Positions 36,863 through 46,326 of a stretch of 64,000 nucleotides of DNA are shown here, piece by piece. The stretch is from Nitrospirota bacterium (GTDB lineage: Bacteria; Nitrospirota; Nitrospiria; Nitrospirales; Nitrospiraceae): positions 558,001-622,000 of the forward strand of contig JAUXVD010000008.1 in assembly GCA_030684575.1 (NCBI GenBank), read 5' to 3'. The position numbers were made by a program, and so were the translations under genes. The number at the start of each line of letters is the position of its first letter. Within the stretch, counting starts at the first letter, position 1. Below the pieces are notes generated by a model. It was given only the letters and a program-made list of their open reading frames with translations, ran no database searches and was not told where the DNA came from.

Positions 36863-38452
36863 ATGGGCATGAAAATTCTCATCAGCGATAGTTTGTCAAC
36901 GCAGGGCGTAGAGCTCCTTGAAAAGGCTGGATTCACGGTAGTCGTGAAATCCAAGATGTCAAAAGAAGAGCTATTCAAGGAGATCAAGGATGCCGATGGC
37001 TTGATCGTGCGGTCCGGGACCAAAGTGACGGCAGAACTGATTGCGGCAGCCGAGAAGTTGAAGATTGTCGGACGTGCCGGGTCGGGGCTGGATAATGTCG
37101 ATACGCCGGCCGCAACGCGTCGCGGGATCGTGGTGATGAACACGCCAGGCGGCAATACTGTCACGACTGCCGAACATACGATGTCGATGATCTGGGCGAT
37201 GAGCCGTCGTATCCCCCAAGCTACCGCCTCTATCAAGGCGGGCAAGTGGGAAAAAGATAAATTCATGGGCGTCGAGCTCTATAACAAAGTGCTGGGCATC
37301 GTCGGCGTGGGCCAAATCGGCAGCCATCTCACAAAACTGGCGCAGGGGATCGGCATGAGTGTCATTGCCTACGATCCCTATTTAGCTGAAGAGCGCGCGC
37401 AGAAGATGGGCGTCACCATGATGCCGCTGGACGAACTCTTCAAACGTGCCGATATTATTTCTGTGCATACGCCGCTGACCCCTGAGACCAAGGGGCTTAT
37501 CAACGCGCAATCGATCTCGACGATGAAGCCGGGGGTGATGATCGTCAATTGCGCCCGTGGCGGGATTATCCATGAGGGTGATCTGTTTGATGCGTTGAAG
37601 GTCAAGCGCGTGGGGGCCGCTGCGTTCGACGTGTTTGAAGAAGAGCCGGTGAAAGCGGACCATCCGTTGTTGACGCTGGATAACTTTATCTGTACTCCGC
37701 ATATCGGAGCCCAGACAGCCGAAGCGCAAGAGAATGTGGCCGTCGGCATCGCGGAACAAGTCGTCGATTATTTCACCAAAGGCATTGCCCGTGGTGCCGT
37801 CAATATTCCGTCCGTCTCACCCGAGTTGCTCCCGAGGCTTCAGCCCTACCTGGCACTAGCGGAACAGCTAGGGAAGTTGCAGACCCAGTTATGCGAAGGC
37901 GGCCTTGAACGTGTGACCGTCGAATACAGCGGGGAGGTGGCAGGCCTGTCTGTCGCCGCGCTCACGATCGCCGTGTTGAAGGGGTTGCTGAACCCGATTA
38001 TGCAAGCGCCCGTGAACTATGTGAATGCGCCGATCGTGGCGAAGGAACGCGGAATTGAAGTGAAGGAAGTGAAGAGCACCGACGCGGGCGATTTCACCAG
38101 CCTGATTCGTGTGCGAGTGGAAGCCGGGAAGAAATCGCACCAGGTGGCTGGCACGCTCTATCACAAGAAAGATCCGCGCGTGGTCGAAATCGATCAGTTC
38201 AATGTCGAAGTCGTGCCGGAAGGGCACATGTTGCTGATCCTCAATGTCGACCGTCCAGGAGTGATCGGGATGGTGGGCAAGGTCCTCGGCGACAACCAGA
38301 TCAACATCGTTCGGATGCAATGTGCGCTGGAGAAGAGGGGCGGGACCGCGCTGCTCATCATTGGCTCCGACGCAGTTTTCCCGAACACGGTGCTTGAGAC
38401 GATCAAATCCAGCAAGGATATTCTCTCAGTCAAAGTCGCGGCTCTATCCTAA
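36863..38452 (+). CDS. serA: D-3-phosphoglycerate dehydrogenase
   Basis: Oxidises 3-phosphoglycerate to 3-phosphohydroxypyruvate, the entry to serine synthesis. The 529 residues fit the long form: substrate and NAD domains (1-310), an intervening domain (about 315-450) and a C-terminal ACT regulatory domain (about 455-528, VEVVPEGHMLLILNVDRPGVIG). NAD is bound at GVGQIGSHL; the catalytic Arg, Glu and His are in NCARGGI, FDVFEEEP and TPHIGAQT. The ACT domain predicts feedback by serine. An in-frame ATG two codons in (36869) is an equally good start. Confidence 0.97.
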   Translation: MGMKILISDSLSTQGVELLEKAGFTVVVKSKMSKEELFKEIKDADGLIVRSGTKVTAELIAAAEKLKIVGRAGSGLDNVDTPAATRRGIVVMNTPGGNTVTTAEHTMSMIWAMSRRIPQATASIKAGKWEKDKFMGVELYNKVLGIVGVGQIGSHLTKLAQGIGMSVIAYDPYLAEERAQKMGVTMMPLDELFKRADIISVHTPLTPETKGLINAQSISTMKPGVMIVNCARGGIIHEGDLFDALKVKRVGAAAFDVFEEEPVKADHPLLTLDNFICTPHIGAQTAEAQENVAVGIAEQVVDYFTKGIARGAVNIPSVSPELLPRLQPYLALAEQLGKLQTQLCEGGLERVTVEYSGEVAGLSVAALTIAVLKGLLNPIMQAPVNYVNAPIVAKERGIEVKEVKSTDAGDFTSLIRVRVEAGKKSHQVAGTLYHKKDPRVVEIDQFNVEVVPEGHMLLILNVDRPGVIGMVGKVLGDNQINIVRMQCALEKRGGTALLIIGSDAVFPNTVLETIKSSKDILSVKVAALS

Positions 38453-38479
38453 CCCCGCGCGCTATCCACCAGGTCAGCT

Positions 38480-39886
38480 ATGGTCTCCGTTCCACCGAAG
38501 CCGCGCCCCTCTTCGGGACAGGTCTCGTCGTCCCGCGAGCGTTCGCTCGTGCCCGTGGGCATGGCGACGATACTTCCCCATGCGGCGAAGCAGGTTCGCC
38601 GTCTCGAAGGACAGCTGCTCGCGCATATTAATCGGTGGGGCTATGACGAGATCATTCTTCCCACATTCGAGTACCTCGATGTCTTGGCTCCGGGGCTTGA
38701 GCCGGAACTGATCGATCACTGCTATCAATTCGTCGATCGCACGACAGGGCGCACGCTCCTTCTCCGTCCTGATGCCACGGCGCAGATCGCCAGGACGGTC
38801 GCGATGGGGCTCACGGGCGCGACGTTGCCGTTGCGGCTGTCGTACCGGACCTCTGTGTTTCGGTATGAAACAGAGCATGCCGGGCGCGGGCGCGAAATTT
38901 TCCAAGTCGGGGCTGAACTCATCGGCCTGGACGATGCCACGAGCGACAGTGAAGTGATCGGGTTGATGATCGAATGTCTCCACACGATCGGTCTACAGTC
39001 GTTCAAGGTATCGCTAGGGCATGTCGGATTTATTAAGGGGCTTCTCTCGAGATCCGGGCTGTCAGTGCAGGGGCAGAAGCTGGCTGAGCAGGCGGCTGCG
39101 CGAAAGGATTTGCCGAGACTCGAAGAGGTGCTGGCGAGTGAACGCATCTCTAAAACGGCAGCGCGTGCGATTCGGGAAGCGCCTGAGCTGTATGGCCAAG
39201 AGGAAGTCTTGGCACGGGGACGGGTTCTCGCTGCCGGCGATCCGGCATTGACCGCTCCACTCGCACGCCTAACGCAGGTGTATCAGCTGCTCTGTGCCGC
39301 GGGCCACAAAGATTCACTCCTCCTGGATCTCGGGGAGTTCAGAGGCTTCGACTATTATGACGGTGTCGTCTTCGACGTGTTCGCCGAAGGGATGGGGGCG
39401 GAGTTAGGCGGCGGCGGACGATATGACCATTTGATGGGTCGATTTGGCCGGCCATTGCCTTCAACCGGTTTTGGCTTGGACGTCGATCGGCTCTTTCGCA
39501 CCGTGGCTTTTCCCGAGGAAGGCGCAGGGTCATCGCGAGTCGAGTATCTTGTCGCCGCGCCACCCAAGGCCACGCAACGTTTGATGGAGGTATCCGCACG
39601 ATTGCGTCAGACAGGTGCACGAGTGGCACAGCAGACGATCAAGGGGAGCGACGCGGCGCTCGTGACTGCCGCAGTGACGGCGGGGCTGGCCCAGCAGGCT
39701 TCGGCAGTCGTCATTGTGGATGCCCCAGGCGTAGATCGTGATGATGTGCTGGTGGTCGAGTCCCTTGCCGCGCACCTGCCTGGCCGCCGAACCAGCAATC
39801 GCAGCCGTCAGTCGAAGAAAATTGGGCTTGATGATTTAGTGGCCGAGGTTCGTCGCGCTCTTCGGCAGCCCAAGAAACGATCATGA
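38480..39886 (+). CDS. hisZ: ATP phosphoribosyltransferase regulatory subunit HisZ
   Basis: A 468-residue paralogue of histidyl-tRNA synthetase that activates short-form HisG in histidine synthesis. The class II core is clear: motif 2 region SYRTSVFRYETEHAGRGREIFQ, then LGEFRGFDYYDGVVFDVF and motif 3 GGGGRYDHLMGRFG with STGFGLDVDRL. True HisRS would have RGLDYYTGTVFE in the second place. It carries a ~115-residue C-terminal extension resembling a degenerate anticodon-binding-like domain, longer than usual for HisZ, so a divergent HisRS-like role is the alternative. Its last four bases overlap dnaB. Confidence 0.87.
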   Translation: MVSVPPKPRPSSGQVSSSRERSLVPVGMATILPHAAKQVRRLEGQLLAHINRWGYDEIILPTFEYLDVLAPGLEPELIDHCYQFVDRTTGRTLLLRPDATAQIARTVAMGLTGATLPLRLSYRTSVFRYETEHAGRGREIFQVGAELIGLDDATSDSEVIGLMIECLHTIGLQSFKVSLGHVGFIKGLLSRSGLSVQGQKLAEQAAARKDLPRLEEVLASERISKTAARAIREAPELYGQEEVLARGRVLAAGDPALTAPLARLTQVYQLLCAAGHKDSLLLDLGEFRGFDYYDGVVFDVFAEGMGAELGGGGRYDHLMGRFGRPLPSTGFGLDVDRLFRTVAFPEEGAGSSRVEYLVAAPPKATQRLMEVSARLRQTGARVAQQTIKGSDAALVTAAVTAGLAQQASAVVIVDAPGVDRDDVLVVESLAAHLPGRRTSNRSRQSKKIGLDDLVAEVRRALRQPKKRS

Positions 39887-41238
39887 AATCCATGTCAGCC
39901 GTCGATCTCTCACAGCCTAAACTTCCTCCTCAGAATGTGGAGGCTGAGCAATCGGTCCTCGGCGCAATTCTTCTCGACAATAGTGCCATGGCCAAGGCAA
40001 TGGAATTGCTGGTCGAAGAGAACTTCTACCGGACGTCGCATCGGAAGATTTACCGTGCGATGTTGGAATTGTCTGACATCGGAGAAGTGATCGATCAGAT
40101 TACGTTGACGGAACGGTTGAAAGCGCTGGGGGAAATTGAGGCCGTCGGTGGCGCGGCGTATTTAGCAGAACTCGTGCAGAGCGTGGCCAGTTCGGCCAAT
40201 GTTCGGTATCACTGCAAGATCGTTCGCGACAAGGCGTTGCTGCGGGAGCTGATCAATACCTCCACCGAAGTCCTCACGCGCGGGTATGAGGGCAGCTCGT
40301 CCATCGACGACCTGCTGGACTTCGCGGAGCGGTCGGTCTTCGGCATCGTCCAGGGAAAACTGGATCGGTCGTTCACCCCCATTAATTCCATTATTAAGGA
40401 AAGTCTCGACCTCGTCGATAAGCTCTCGAAGCGAAAAGAGCATGTCACGGGCGTTCCTACCGGATTTTACGATCTCGACGACATCACCGCCGGGCTCCAA
40501 CCGTCAGACCTCGTGGTGATCGCGGGGCGGCCTAGTATGGGAAAGACCAGTTTGGCGTTGGGGATGGCCGTCCATGCTGCCATTCACGCGAATGCGGTGG
40601 TGGGAATTTTCAGTCTTGAAATGTCCAAGCCGCAAATCGTGTTGCGCATGTTGAGTTCAGAGGCGCGGGTCGATTCCCATGGACTCAGGACCGGCAAGCT
40701 TCAGAAAGAGGATTGGTGGCGTCTTGCAGAGGCGGCTGGTCGACTGGAACAAGCCCAGATCTACATCGACGACACCGGCGGTATTACCGTGCAGCAGATG
40801 CGGGGTAAGGCACGTCGGCTCAAGGCTGAACGGGGGCTGGATCTCTTAATCGTCGACTATCTTCAGCTGATGCAGGGGCGGAGCGATTCCGAGTCCCGCC
40901 AGCAGGAAATTTCTGACATCTCTCGCTCGCTGAAAGCCTTGGCCAAGGAGCTCAACGTGCCGGTTGTGGCGCTGTCTCAGCTCAGCCGCGCCGTGGAAGC
41001 CAGGAAGCCGCCAGTCCCGATGCTGGCTGACCTCCGCGAGAGCGGCGCGATCGAACAGGACGCCGACGTCGTGATGTTCATCTACCGTGAGGAGGTCTAT
41101 GACCAGAACTCCGAACGGAAGGGCATTGCCGATATTCTCATCAGTAAACATCGGAACGGTCCGATCGGAAAAAAAGAACTCTTCTTCCACGATCGTTTTG
41201 CCAAGTTCGAAAGCCTCGATAATCGCGAAGTCGTTTGA
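39883..41238 (+). CDS. dnaB: Replicative DNA helicase DnaB
   Basis: The hexameric fork helicase, 451 residues. The N-terminal domain (LPPQNVEAEQSVLGAILLD) binds primase; the RecA-like domain has Walker A AGRPSMGKTSLALG, Walker B LLIVDYLQLMQG, the SQLSRAVE block and an arginine finger region (FIYREEVYD). The protein is uninterrupted by an intein. The ATG overlaps the hisZ stop as ATGA; a second Met at 39892 could also be used. Translational coupling of dnaB to hisZ is unusual. Confidence 0.97.
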   Translation: MKSMSAVDLSQPKLPPQNVEAEQSVLGAILLDNSAMAKAMELLVEENFYRTSHRKIYRAMLELSDIGEVIDQITLTERLKALGEIEAVGGAAYLAELVQSVASSANVRYHCKIVRDKALLRELINTSTEVLTRGYEGSSSIDDLLDFAERSVFGIVQGKLDRSFTPINSIIKESLDLVDKLSKRKEHVTGVPTGFYDLDDITAGLQPSDLVVIAGRPSMGKTSLALGMAVHAAIHANAVVGIFSLEMSKPQIVLRMLSSEARVDSHGLRTGKLQKEDWWRLAEAAGRLEQAQIYIDDTGGITVQQMRGKARRLKAERGLDLLIVDYLQLMQGRSDSESRQQEISDISRSLKALAKELNVPVVALSQLSRAVEARKPPVPMLADLRESGAIEQDADVVMFIYREEVYDQNSERKGIADILISKHRNGPIGKKELFFHDRFAKFESLDNREVV

Positions 41239-41301
41239 CCCGGTCCCATCCCACTCGTATAATCTTTCTGACCTACATAGGCAGAGAGGCTGAAGGTAGA
41301 T

Positions 41302-41335
41302 AGGCTGAAGGTTTTTAGCCTTCGGTCTTCAGCCT
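41302..41335. terminator. Hairpin 3' of dnaB
   Basis: A perfect 9-bp inverted repeat, aggctgaag (41302-41310) with cttcagcct (41327-41335), in a spacer built of repeated gctgaag words. A second, shorter pairing (gaagg with ccttc) nests inside. It may end dnaB transcription; it also resembles the spacers at 21034 and 54242. Confidence 0.5.
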
Positions 41336-41374
41336 GAGCACCTGAGCCGTTATGCTACATCCAGCAAGGGGATC

Positions 41375-43228
41375 GTGCAAATTTTCACGATAGGCTTCAT
41401 CCTGAGTCGAACGGCGAGTAGCCGAGGCCGTTCGTTACTCAGAGGAGTGGCGGGCGCGCTGGTGCCCTTCGCACTCGTGGCCTGCGCCACAGCGCCTCAC
41501 GCGCCGAAAGAACCGCTCACCACTGCCAACGTGCCCAAGGCCATGTCCTCAATCCATTCTCCCGATGCCGCAGCCTCTTTCCATTTTATGCTCGGATACC
41601 AAGCCGAACTTGCGCAAGACATGGATCGTGCCATTCAGGAATATCAGGCCGCGCTGAAGACGGATCCCAGGTCCCAGTCTGTGAACGCAAGGCTGGCCGG
41701 TCTCTACTTTTCGTTGGGCGATGTGCCCAATGCCGTTCGTTATGCGGATCAGGCCGCAGAGGGAGCAAGCCAAGACGCTCAATTGCTCACACAGATGGCC
41801 GGCATCTTAGCCAGCGCGGGGCAGGGAGAGCGGGCGGTAACCTTGCTGGATCGGGCGATCGAAGTCGACCCGACATCCGGTGACCCCTATTTTACAAAGG
41901 GCCTACTGCTCCTGAATCTGAAACGGCAGCCCGAGGCCGAGCAGGCTGTTCGAGCTGGTCTGGCACGGGTTCCCGAATCGGCAGTCGGGTATTATCATCT
42001 GGGGCGTATCCTCCTCGATGAGGGAAAAGGGGAAGAGGCGGCGGCAAGTCTGGAGCGGGCGATTACAGTCAATGCCTCATTTGAACCGGCCTATCTTGCT
42101 CTCGCGTCGATCTATGAATCACGCCAGGATCAGGAGCGAGCGGTCTCGGTGTTGCGGAAATATCTCCAGACGGTGAATCCGCGAAACCGGGATATCCGGC
42201 ACCAGTTGGTGCGGCTCTATGTGGCGGCAAAGGACTTCCCGGGCGCCAGGAAAGAGTTGAGCGATTTGCTGACGGAAGATCCGTCGGATCTTGATGCCCA
42301 GCTTCGACTGGCGCTTGTGTATGGGGAAGAGAAAGAATATCCCAAGGCCATCGACCAGCTGCTCCAGATTCTCAAGGCGCGCCCGACGGAGCTCAAAATC
42401 AGAGATTACCTTGGGTTTCTCTACGAGGAGGCTAAAGATACGAAGAAGGCCATCGAGACCTATACCTTTAATGTTCAACTGGAGCCGTCCTACTTCGAAG
42501 GGCATCTGCATCTCGGCGTGTTGTTCTATCGATTGAAGCAATTTCCTGAGGCCATCACGCATTTGACCAAGGCGATTACGATCAATCCGAAGCAGCCAGA
42601 ATCCCACATTGTGCTGGGATTGACCTATCTGCAGCAGGACCAGTTCGATGATGCCGTCAGGGCTCTAGAAGAAGGCATCAGCCAGAACCCCGCGAGTGCC
42701 GACTTGCACTTTAATCTCGGCACGGCCTATGACAAGCTCAATCGCTTCGAGGACGTGGTGCGCGTCATGGAGACCGCGATTAAGCTGGATCCCCATCATG
42801 CCGATGCGCTCAACTATCTGGGTTATAGCTATGCAGAGCGAGGGCTCAAGATTGAGCAAGCACTTTCCTTGACCAGGCAGGCCGTCGCGCTGAAACCGAG
42901 TAATGGGTACTATGTCGATAGCCTCGCCTGGGCTCTGTTTAAGTCCGGCTTGTTGACCGAGGCATTGACCGAGATGAAACATGCGCTTACGCTCGCTGGG
43001 AACGATCCGGTGCTCTACGAGCATCTCGGCGATATCTACGCGAAGCAACAGAACCTCTCAGAGGCCCGCGAGGCCTGGCTCCATGCGCTGGAACTTGATC
43101 CCTCCAATACGAAGCTGATGGACCGATTTCGTGACCTCGGGATGGGCGATCCCGCCAAGGAGGAACGTATCCAACAGGCTAAACGGCGTGTATCAGAGAA
43201 GATACAGAGTCAGTCACCCAACCCCTAG
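41375..43228 (+). CDS. Large TPR lipoprotein
   Basis: A 617-residue protein starting with GTG at 41375, followed by a signal with lipobox ending at the cysteine of FALVACATAP. The whole mature part is a superhelix of about 14-15 tetratricopeptide repeats (for example FMLGYQAELAQDMDRAIQEY, YYHLGRILLDEGKGEEAA, ALNYLGYSYAERGLKIEQAL), ending in a charged tail. It should act as a protein-binding scaffold on the periplasmic side, in secretion, pilus or wall assembly. The pilin gene lies 480 bases downstream on the same strand. Exact partners cannot be read from the sequence. Confidence 0.85.
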   Translation: MQIFTIGFILSRTASSRGRSLLRGVAGALVPFALVACATAPHAPKEPLTTANVPKAMSSIHSPDAAASFHFMLGYQAELAQDMDRAIQEYQAALKTDPRSQSVNARLAGLYFSLGDVPNAVRYADQAAEGASQDAQLLTQMAGILASAGQGERAVTLLDRAIEVDPTSGDPYFTKGLLLLNLKRQPEAEQAVRAGLARVPESAVGYYHLGRILLDEGKGEEAAASLERAITVNASFEPAYLALASIYESRQDQERAVSVLRKYLQTVNPRNRDIRHQLVRLYVAAKDFPGARKELSDLLTEDPSDLDAQLRLALVYGEEKEYPKAIDQLLQILKARPTELKIRDYLGFLYEEAKDTKKAIETYTFNVQLEPSYFEGHLHLGVLFYRLKQFPEAITHLTKAITINPKQPESHIVLGLTYLQQDQFDDAVRALEEGISQNPASADLHFNLGTAYDKLNRFEDVVRVMETAIKLDPHHADALNYLGYSYAERGLKIEQALSLTRQAVALKPSNGYYVDSLAWALFKSGLLTEALTEMKHALTLAGNDPVLYEHLGDIYAKQQNLSEAREAWLHALELDPSNTKLMDRFRDLGMGDPAKEERIQQAKRRVSEKIQSQSPNP

Positions 43229-43706
43229 TCACCTATCGCCTTTCTTATTTTCTTACCGTCTCCGCTACTCTAAACGCCTCCCCATATGACGGTGCGATCC
43301 ATTTGGACCAGCGATGCCACCGCTAATCAGACTTCTTAGTCTCAGAATTATCAGCTAACTCGTTGGTATCACGGGGCTATGAACTCCAGACTGTTGGAGA
43401 CTCTATCTGAGCCATCCCGACATCCAAGAAGCTGCAGTGAGCTCCAGGCTCCGTACAATGGACGACAAATATTGGCAGGTCAAAGCAAAAACTGGAGTGA
43501 ATTTTCCTCCCATGGTCTCTTGTATCGTAGGATGAACATCGCAACCATATGATATTTAATATAACTCAGTATTTATCTCCCTGCGCTCATCTCCGGCATC
43601 GAACCTGCTAAAGGGTAAGGCAGCAGACAAAGATGTGAATCCTGGTAAGAGAAAATCAGGGTGTGAAGGGGGAAGGTCAGTGAACCATCAACAAGGAGGC
43701 AGTACG
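43229..43706. other. 478-bp AT-richer spacer before the pilin gene
   Basis: No gene is supported here. The second half is clearly AT-richer than its surroundings (atatgatatttaatataactcag near 43545-43567, split here), fitting a promoter region for a strongly expressed pilin. A ribosome site, AAGGAGG, is at 43693-43699. No convincing sigma-54 pair with the correct spacing was found. Confidence 0.5.
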
Positions 43707-44303
43707 ATGTTTAAGGCATTGCGTAAACAAGAGGGTTTCACCCTCATCGAGTTGATGATCGTTGTGGCGATCATCGGAATCTTGGCGGCCATCGCCATCC
43801 CGAACTTCCTGACCTATCAGTTGAAGTCGCGGCAGTCGGAAGCCAAGGTGAACCTGGGCGCGATTAAGACATCATTGATCGCCTTTCAGGCAGAACGCGG
43901 CTGCTATCTCGGCATTCCATCACCAGCACTTGGCGTAATAGCCCCAGCTGCGGGTACCAAGACAGTTGGTGTTGCCTGGCCCTCGGCGATCCTTTATCCA
44001 GCCAGTGCGGCTGGTACGGTATTTTGTACTGGTGCTGGTGCGGTATTCGTCGGTACGTTCACCGACATCGGGTTTGTCGCATCGGGTGTTACAAACTTTA
44101 GGTATGCAACTGGAGGTTCAGCCCTTGTCGCCCCCATTGCAGCCTGTCCGGCCCCCGCGGCCGTGGCTAGCGGAGTCGCAGTGGGTACTGATATCGGGGT
44201 TCTCGCCTCTGCCACATCGAATTTGGATGGGGATGCGAATCTCTCAATCTGGGGGGCGAGTAGTGATCAAGGAGCCCAGGACTGTTCAATCGGATTCTAC
44301 TAG
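43707..44303 (+). CDS. pilA: Type IV pilin (PilA-like)
   Basis: A 198-residue type IVa prepilin following AAGGAGG. The leader of 10 residues ends in glycine, and prepilin peptidase would cut at EG/FTLIE. Glu5 of the mature protein and the long hydrophobic helix (LMIVVAIIGILAAIAIPNFL) are intact. The globular part is rich in Ala, Gly and Val and has four cysteines (GCYLG, FCTGAG, ACPAP, DCSIGFY) that can form two disulfides, the last near the C-terminus as in disulfide-loop pilins. The following TPR and ABC genes probably serve its assembly. Confidence 0.93.
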   Translation: MFKALRKQEGFTLIELMIVVAIIGILAAIAIPNFLTYQLKSRQSEAKVNLGAIKTSLIAFQAERGCYLGIPSPALGVIAPAAGTKTVGVAWPSAILYPASAAGTVFCTGAGAVFVGTFTDIGFVASGVTNFRYATGGSALVAPIAACPAPAAVASGVAVGTDIGVLASATSNLDGDANLSIWGASSDQGAQDCSIGFY

Positions 44304-44322
44304 ATCCGTCTGATTCGCTCAT

Positions 44323-44352
44323 TTTCGCCGGCCACTCTTGTGGCCGGCGAAA
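44323..44352 (+). terminator. Terminator after the pilin gene
   Basis: A perfect 13-bp stem (44323-44335 with 44340-44352) with a 4-nt loop, 19 bases after the pilin stop, followed by a partly T-rich stretch. It would end most pilin transcripts and let the downstream TPR/ABC genes be expressed at a lower level. Confidence 0.75.
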
Positions 44353-44379
44353 CGCTTATTTCGCTCAAGTCTTTCTTGT

Positions 44380-45357
44380 ATGATTCCTGCACACATGCTC
44401 TCCGCCCGCCACGATCAACGGTTCGACTGGTTGACGCCGCTACTCATCGGAGTCAGTGCCTGTCTAGCTCTCGGGGCAGTGGTTCTGCTCCAGCAGAGAC
44501 TGGACCAGGTGCAAGATCGGACTTCCTCCCAAATCCAAGGTCTCGCGAGTCTTCCCAAGGGCGAGTACCTCAAACCGGCGTTGCTCGGCTATCATCACTT
44601 AGGGGCTGATTTTCTCTGGCTTAGCTTGCTGCAGGTTGCCGGGAATAAGCGAAATAGCGCAGACGAGTATGAATGGATGTATCACGCGTTGGACGTGATC
44701 ACCACCCTCGATCCCCAGTATGCCTACGCCTACTATGTCGGGGGCAATATCCTCGGCGATCTCGCCAACCGCCCTGACTTAGGCAACCGGCTGCTTGGAA
44801 AAGGTGCTGACGCGAATCCTGAGGTCTGGTACATCCCCTTTCTAATCGGATACAACCATTATTTTCTGCTCGGCGATCCAGCCAAGGGGGCAGAGTACAT
44901 TATGCAAGCGGCTAGTTTGCCAGGCCGCCCGGCCTATCTTCCAGGCCTCGCTACTCGCATGGCGGCGGAGGCGGGGAGTCCTGAGACGGCGCTGGCGTTT
45001 CTTGAAGCCCGTTTGCTGGAGACGCAGGACCCTCAGACGCGAGAATCCTTGGCGAGCAGGGCGAAAGAAGTTATCATCGAACGGGATCTTCGTATCCTAG
45101 AGCATGCTGTGGACATCTATTGGACGAAACATTATTCTTTTCCTGTGAGACTCACGGATCTCGTGACAGCGGGAATCCTTCCGATGCTACCAGCGGAGCC
45201 GTTTGGAGGAGACTATCGGGTGGAACCCACGACTGGCGCGATCTCTAGTTCGACTCATCCGGATCGGCTGCGCACGTTTTTTAAGCGTAAAAAACCGCTG
45301 GCCTACATTTTCCCCAAGGTAGAGCCTTCCTATAGTTTTCCTAGGACATGGGAGTGA
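44380..45357 (+). CDS. Membrane-anchored TPR protein of the pilus/ABC cluster
   Basis: A 325-residue protein; the ATG at 44380 is used, with 44395 as an alternative. One membrane helix near the start (LLIGVSACLALGAVVLL) is followed by a helical domain with TPR-like spacing (YHALDVITTLDPQYAYAYYVG, LGNRLLGKGADANPEVWY) and a C-terminal segment (LTDLVTAGILPMLPAEPFGGDY) like that found after TPRs in pilus-associated proteins. It ends four bases before the ABC ATPase gene. The order pilin, TPR protein, ABC ATPase, ABC permease resembles the pilA-pilGHI arrangement of Myxococcus-like bacteria. Confidence 0.75.
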   Translation: MIPAHMLSARHDQRFDWLTPLLIGVSACLALGAVVLLQQRLDQVQDRTSSQIQGLASLPKGEYLKPALLGYHHLGADFLWLSLLQVAGNKRNSADEYEWMYHALDVITTLDPQYAYAYYVGGNILGDLANRPDLGNRLLGKGADANPEVWYIPFLIGYNHYFLLGDPAKGAEYIMQAASLPGRPAYLPGLATRMAAEAGSPETALAFLEARLLETQDPQTRESLASRAKEVIIERDLRILEHAVDIYWTKHYSFPVRLTDLVTAGILPMLPAEPFGGDYRVEPTTGAISSSTHPDRLRTFFKRKKPLAYIFPKVEPSYSFPRTWE

Positions 45358-45360
45358 GCC

Positions 45361-46326
45361 ATGACGCCTAGTTCCGATCTTGTCGTACAGACAGAGCAAC
45401 TGTCGAAGATCTTCCACGTGGGATTTTGGGGGAAGCGCGTTACCGCTGTGGATGGCCTCAGTCTCGAAGTCCGGCGTGGGGAAGTGTTTGGTTTTCTTGG
45501 CCCGAATGGCGCGGGGAAAACCACGACCATCAAGATGTTGATGGGGCTCATCTATCCGACGAGCGGGCGCGCGCAGCTGTTCGGGCGGGATCTGGGCGAT
45601 CCGCAGACCAAGTCCAGGCTGGGCTTTCTTCCCGAGTCGCCATATTTTTACGACTACCTCACGAGCCGTGAGTTTCTTGGGTTCTACGGACATTTGTTCG
45701 GGCTGTGGGGCGCTGTTTTGAATAAGCGAATTGACGAACTCCTAGAGTTGGTCGGCATGACGCATGCGCAGAATCTCCAGCTCAGGAAGTTCTCAAAAGG
45801 CATGTTGCAGCGGATAGGGATCGCACAAGCCATGATCAACGATCCGGAGTTGGTGGTGCTGGACGAACCCATGTCCGGGCTGGACCCCATCGGGCGGAAA
45901 GAAGTCCGCGATCTGATTTTCCGTCTCAAAGAGTCCGGGAAGACGGTCATGTTCAGCTCCCACATCTTGCACGATGCCGAAGTGTTGTGCGATCGGGTCG
46001 CGATGATCCTGAAGGGGCGGCTGGTGGCCTGTGGCCGTGTGACCGATTTGTTAGATCAAGGGGCGAACCATCAAGTGGAACTGGTCGTGGATCGTCTGAC
46101 CCCTGCTGGATTAGATCACCTCCGTCCGCTCGCCGATAAAGTGGTCATGCAGGGGGACCGGATGCTGGTGGTACTGAAGAGCCAGCAACAGGTGGAGGGG
46201 GCGCTGGAGATTATACGCGCGGCGAAGGCTTGTCTGGTGTCGCTCAATCCTCAGAAGGGTTCATTGGAGGACCTCTTCATTCGGGAGGTCGAAGAACATC
46301 AGAGTCCGTCGGAGCATCGCGCATGA
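45361..46326 (+). CDS. ABC-2 transporter ATP-binding protein (PilH-like)
   Basis: A 321-residue ATPase: Walker A GPNGAGKTT, Q loop GFLPESPYFYDYLTSREF, signature (FSKGMLQRIGIAQAM, where KG replaces GG), Walker B LVVLDEPMSGLDP, and H loop FSSHILHD. A C-terminal ~80-residue domain follows, common in this class. It pairs with the permease whose start overlaps its stop. The position directly after the pilin and TPR genes suggests the PilH role in pilus biogenesis, but a general export function is possible. Confidence 0.88.
   Translation: MTPSSDLVVQTEQLSKIFHVGFWGKRVTAVDGLSLEVRRGEVFGFLGPNGAGKTTTIKMLMGLIYPTSGRAQLFGRDLGDPQTKSRLGFLPESPYFYDYLTSREFLGFYGHLFGLWGAVLNKRIDELLELVGMTHAQNLQLRKFSKGMLQRIGIAQAMINDPELVVLDEPMSGLDPIGRKEVRDLIFRLKESGKTVMFSSHILHDAEVLCDRVAMILKGRLVACGRVTDLLDQGANHQVELVVDRLTPAGLDHLRPLADKVVMQGDRMLVVLKSQQQVEGALEIIRAAKACLVSLNPQKGSLEDLFIREVEEHQSPSEHRA

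Noticed and set aside
43450-43510. Possible sigma-54 promoter (ttggcaggtcaaagca) before the pilin gene
   Set aside because: The GG and GC are nine bases apart instead of ten and the TTGC half is poor; it is also more than 200 bases from the start codon.
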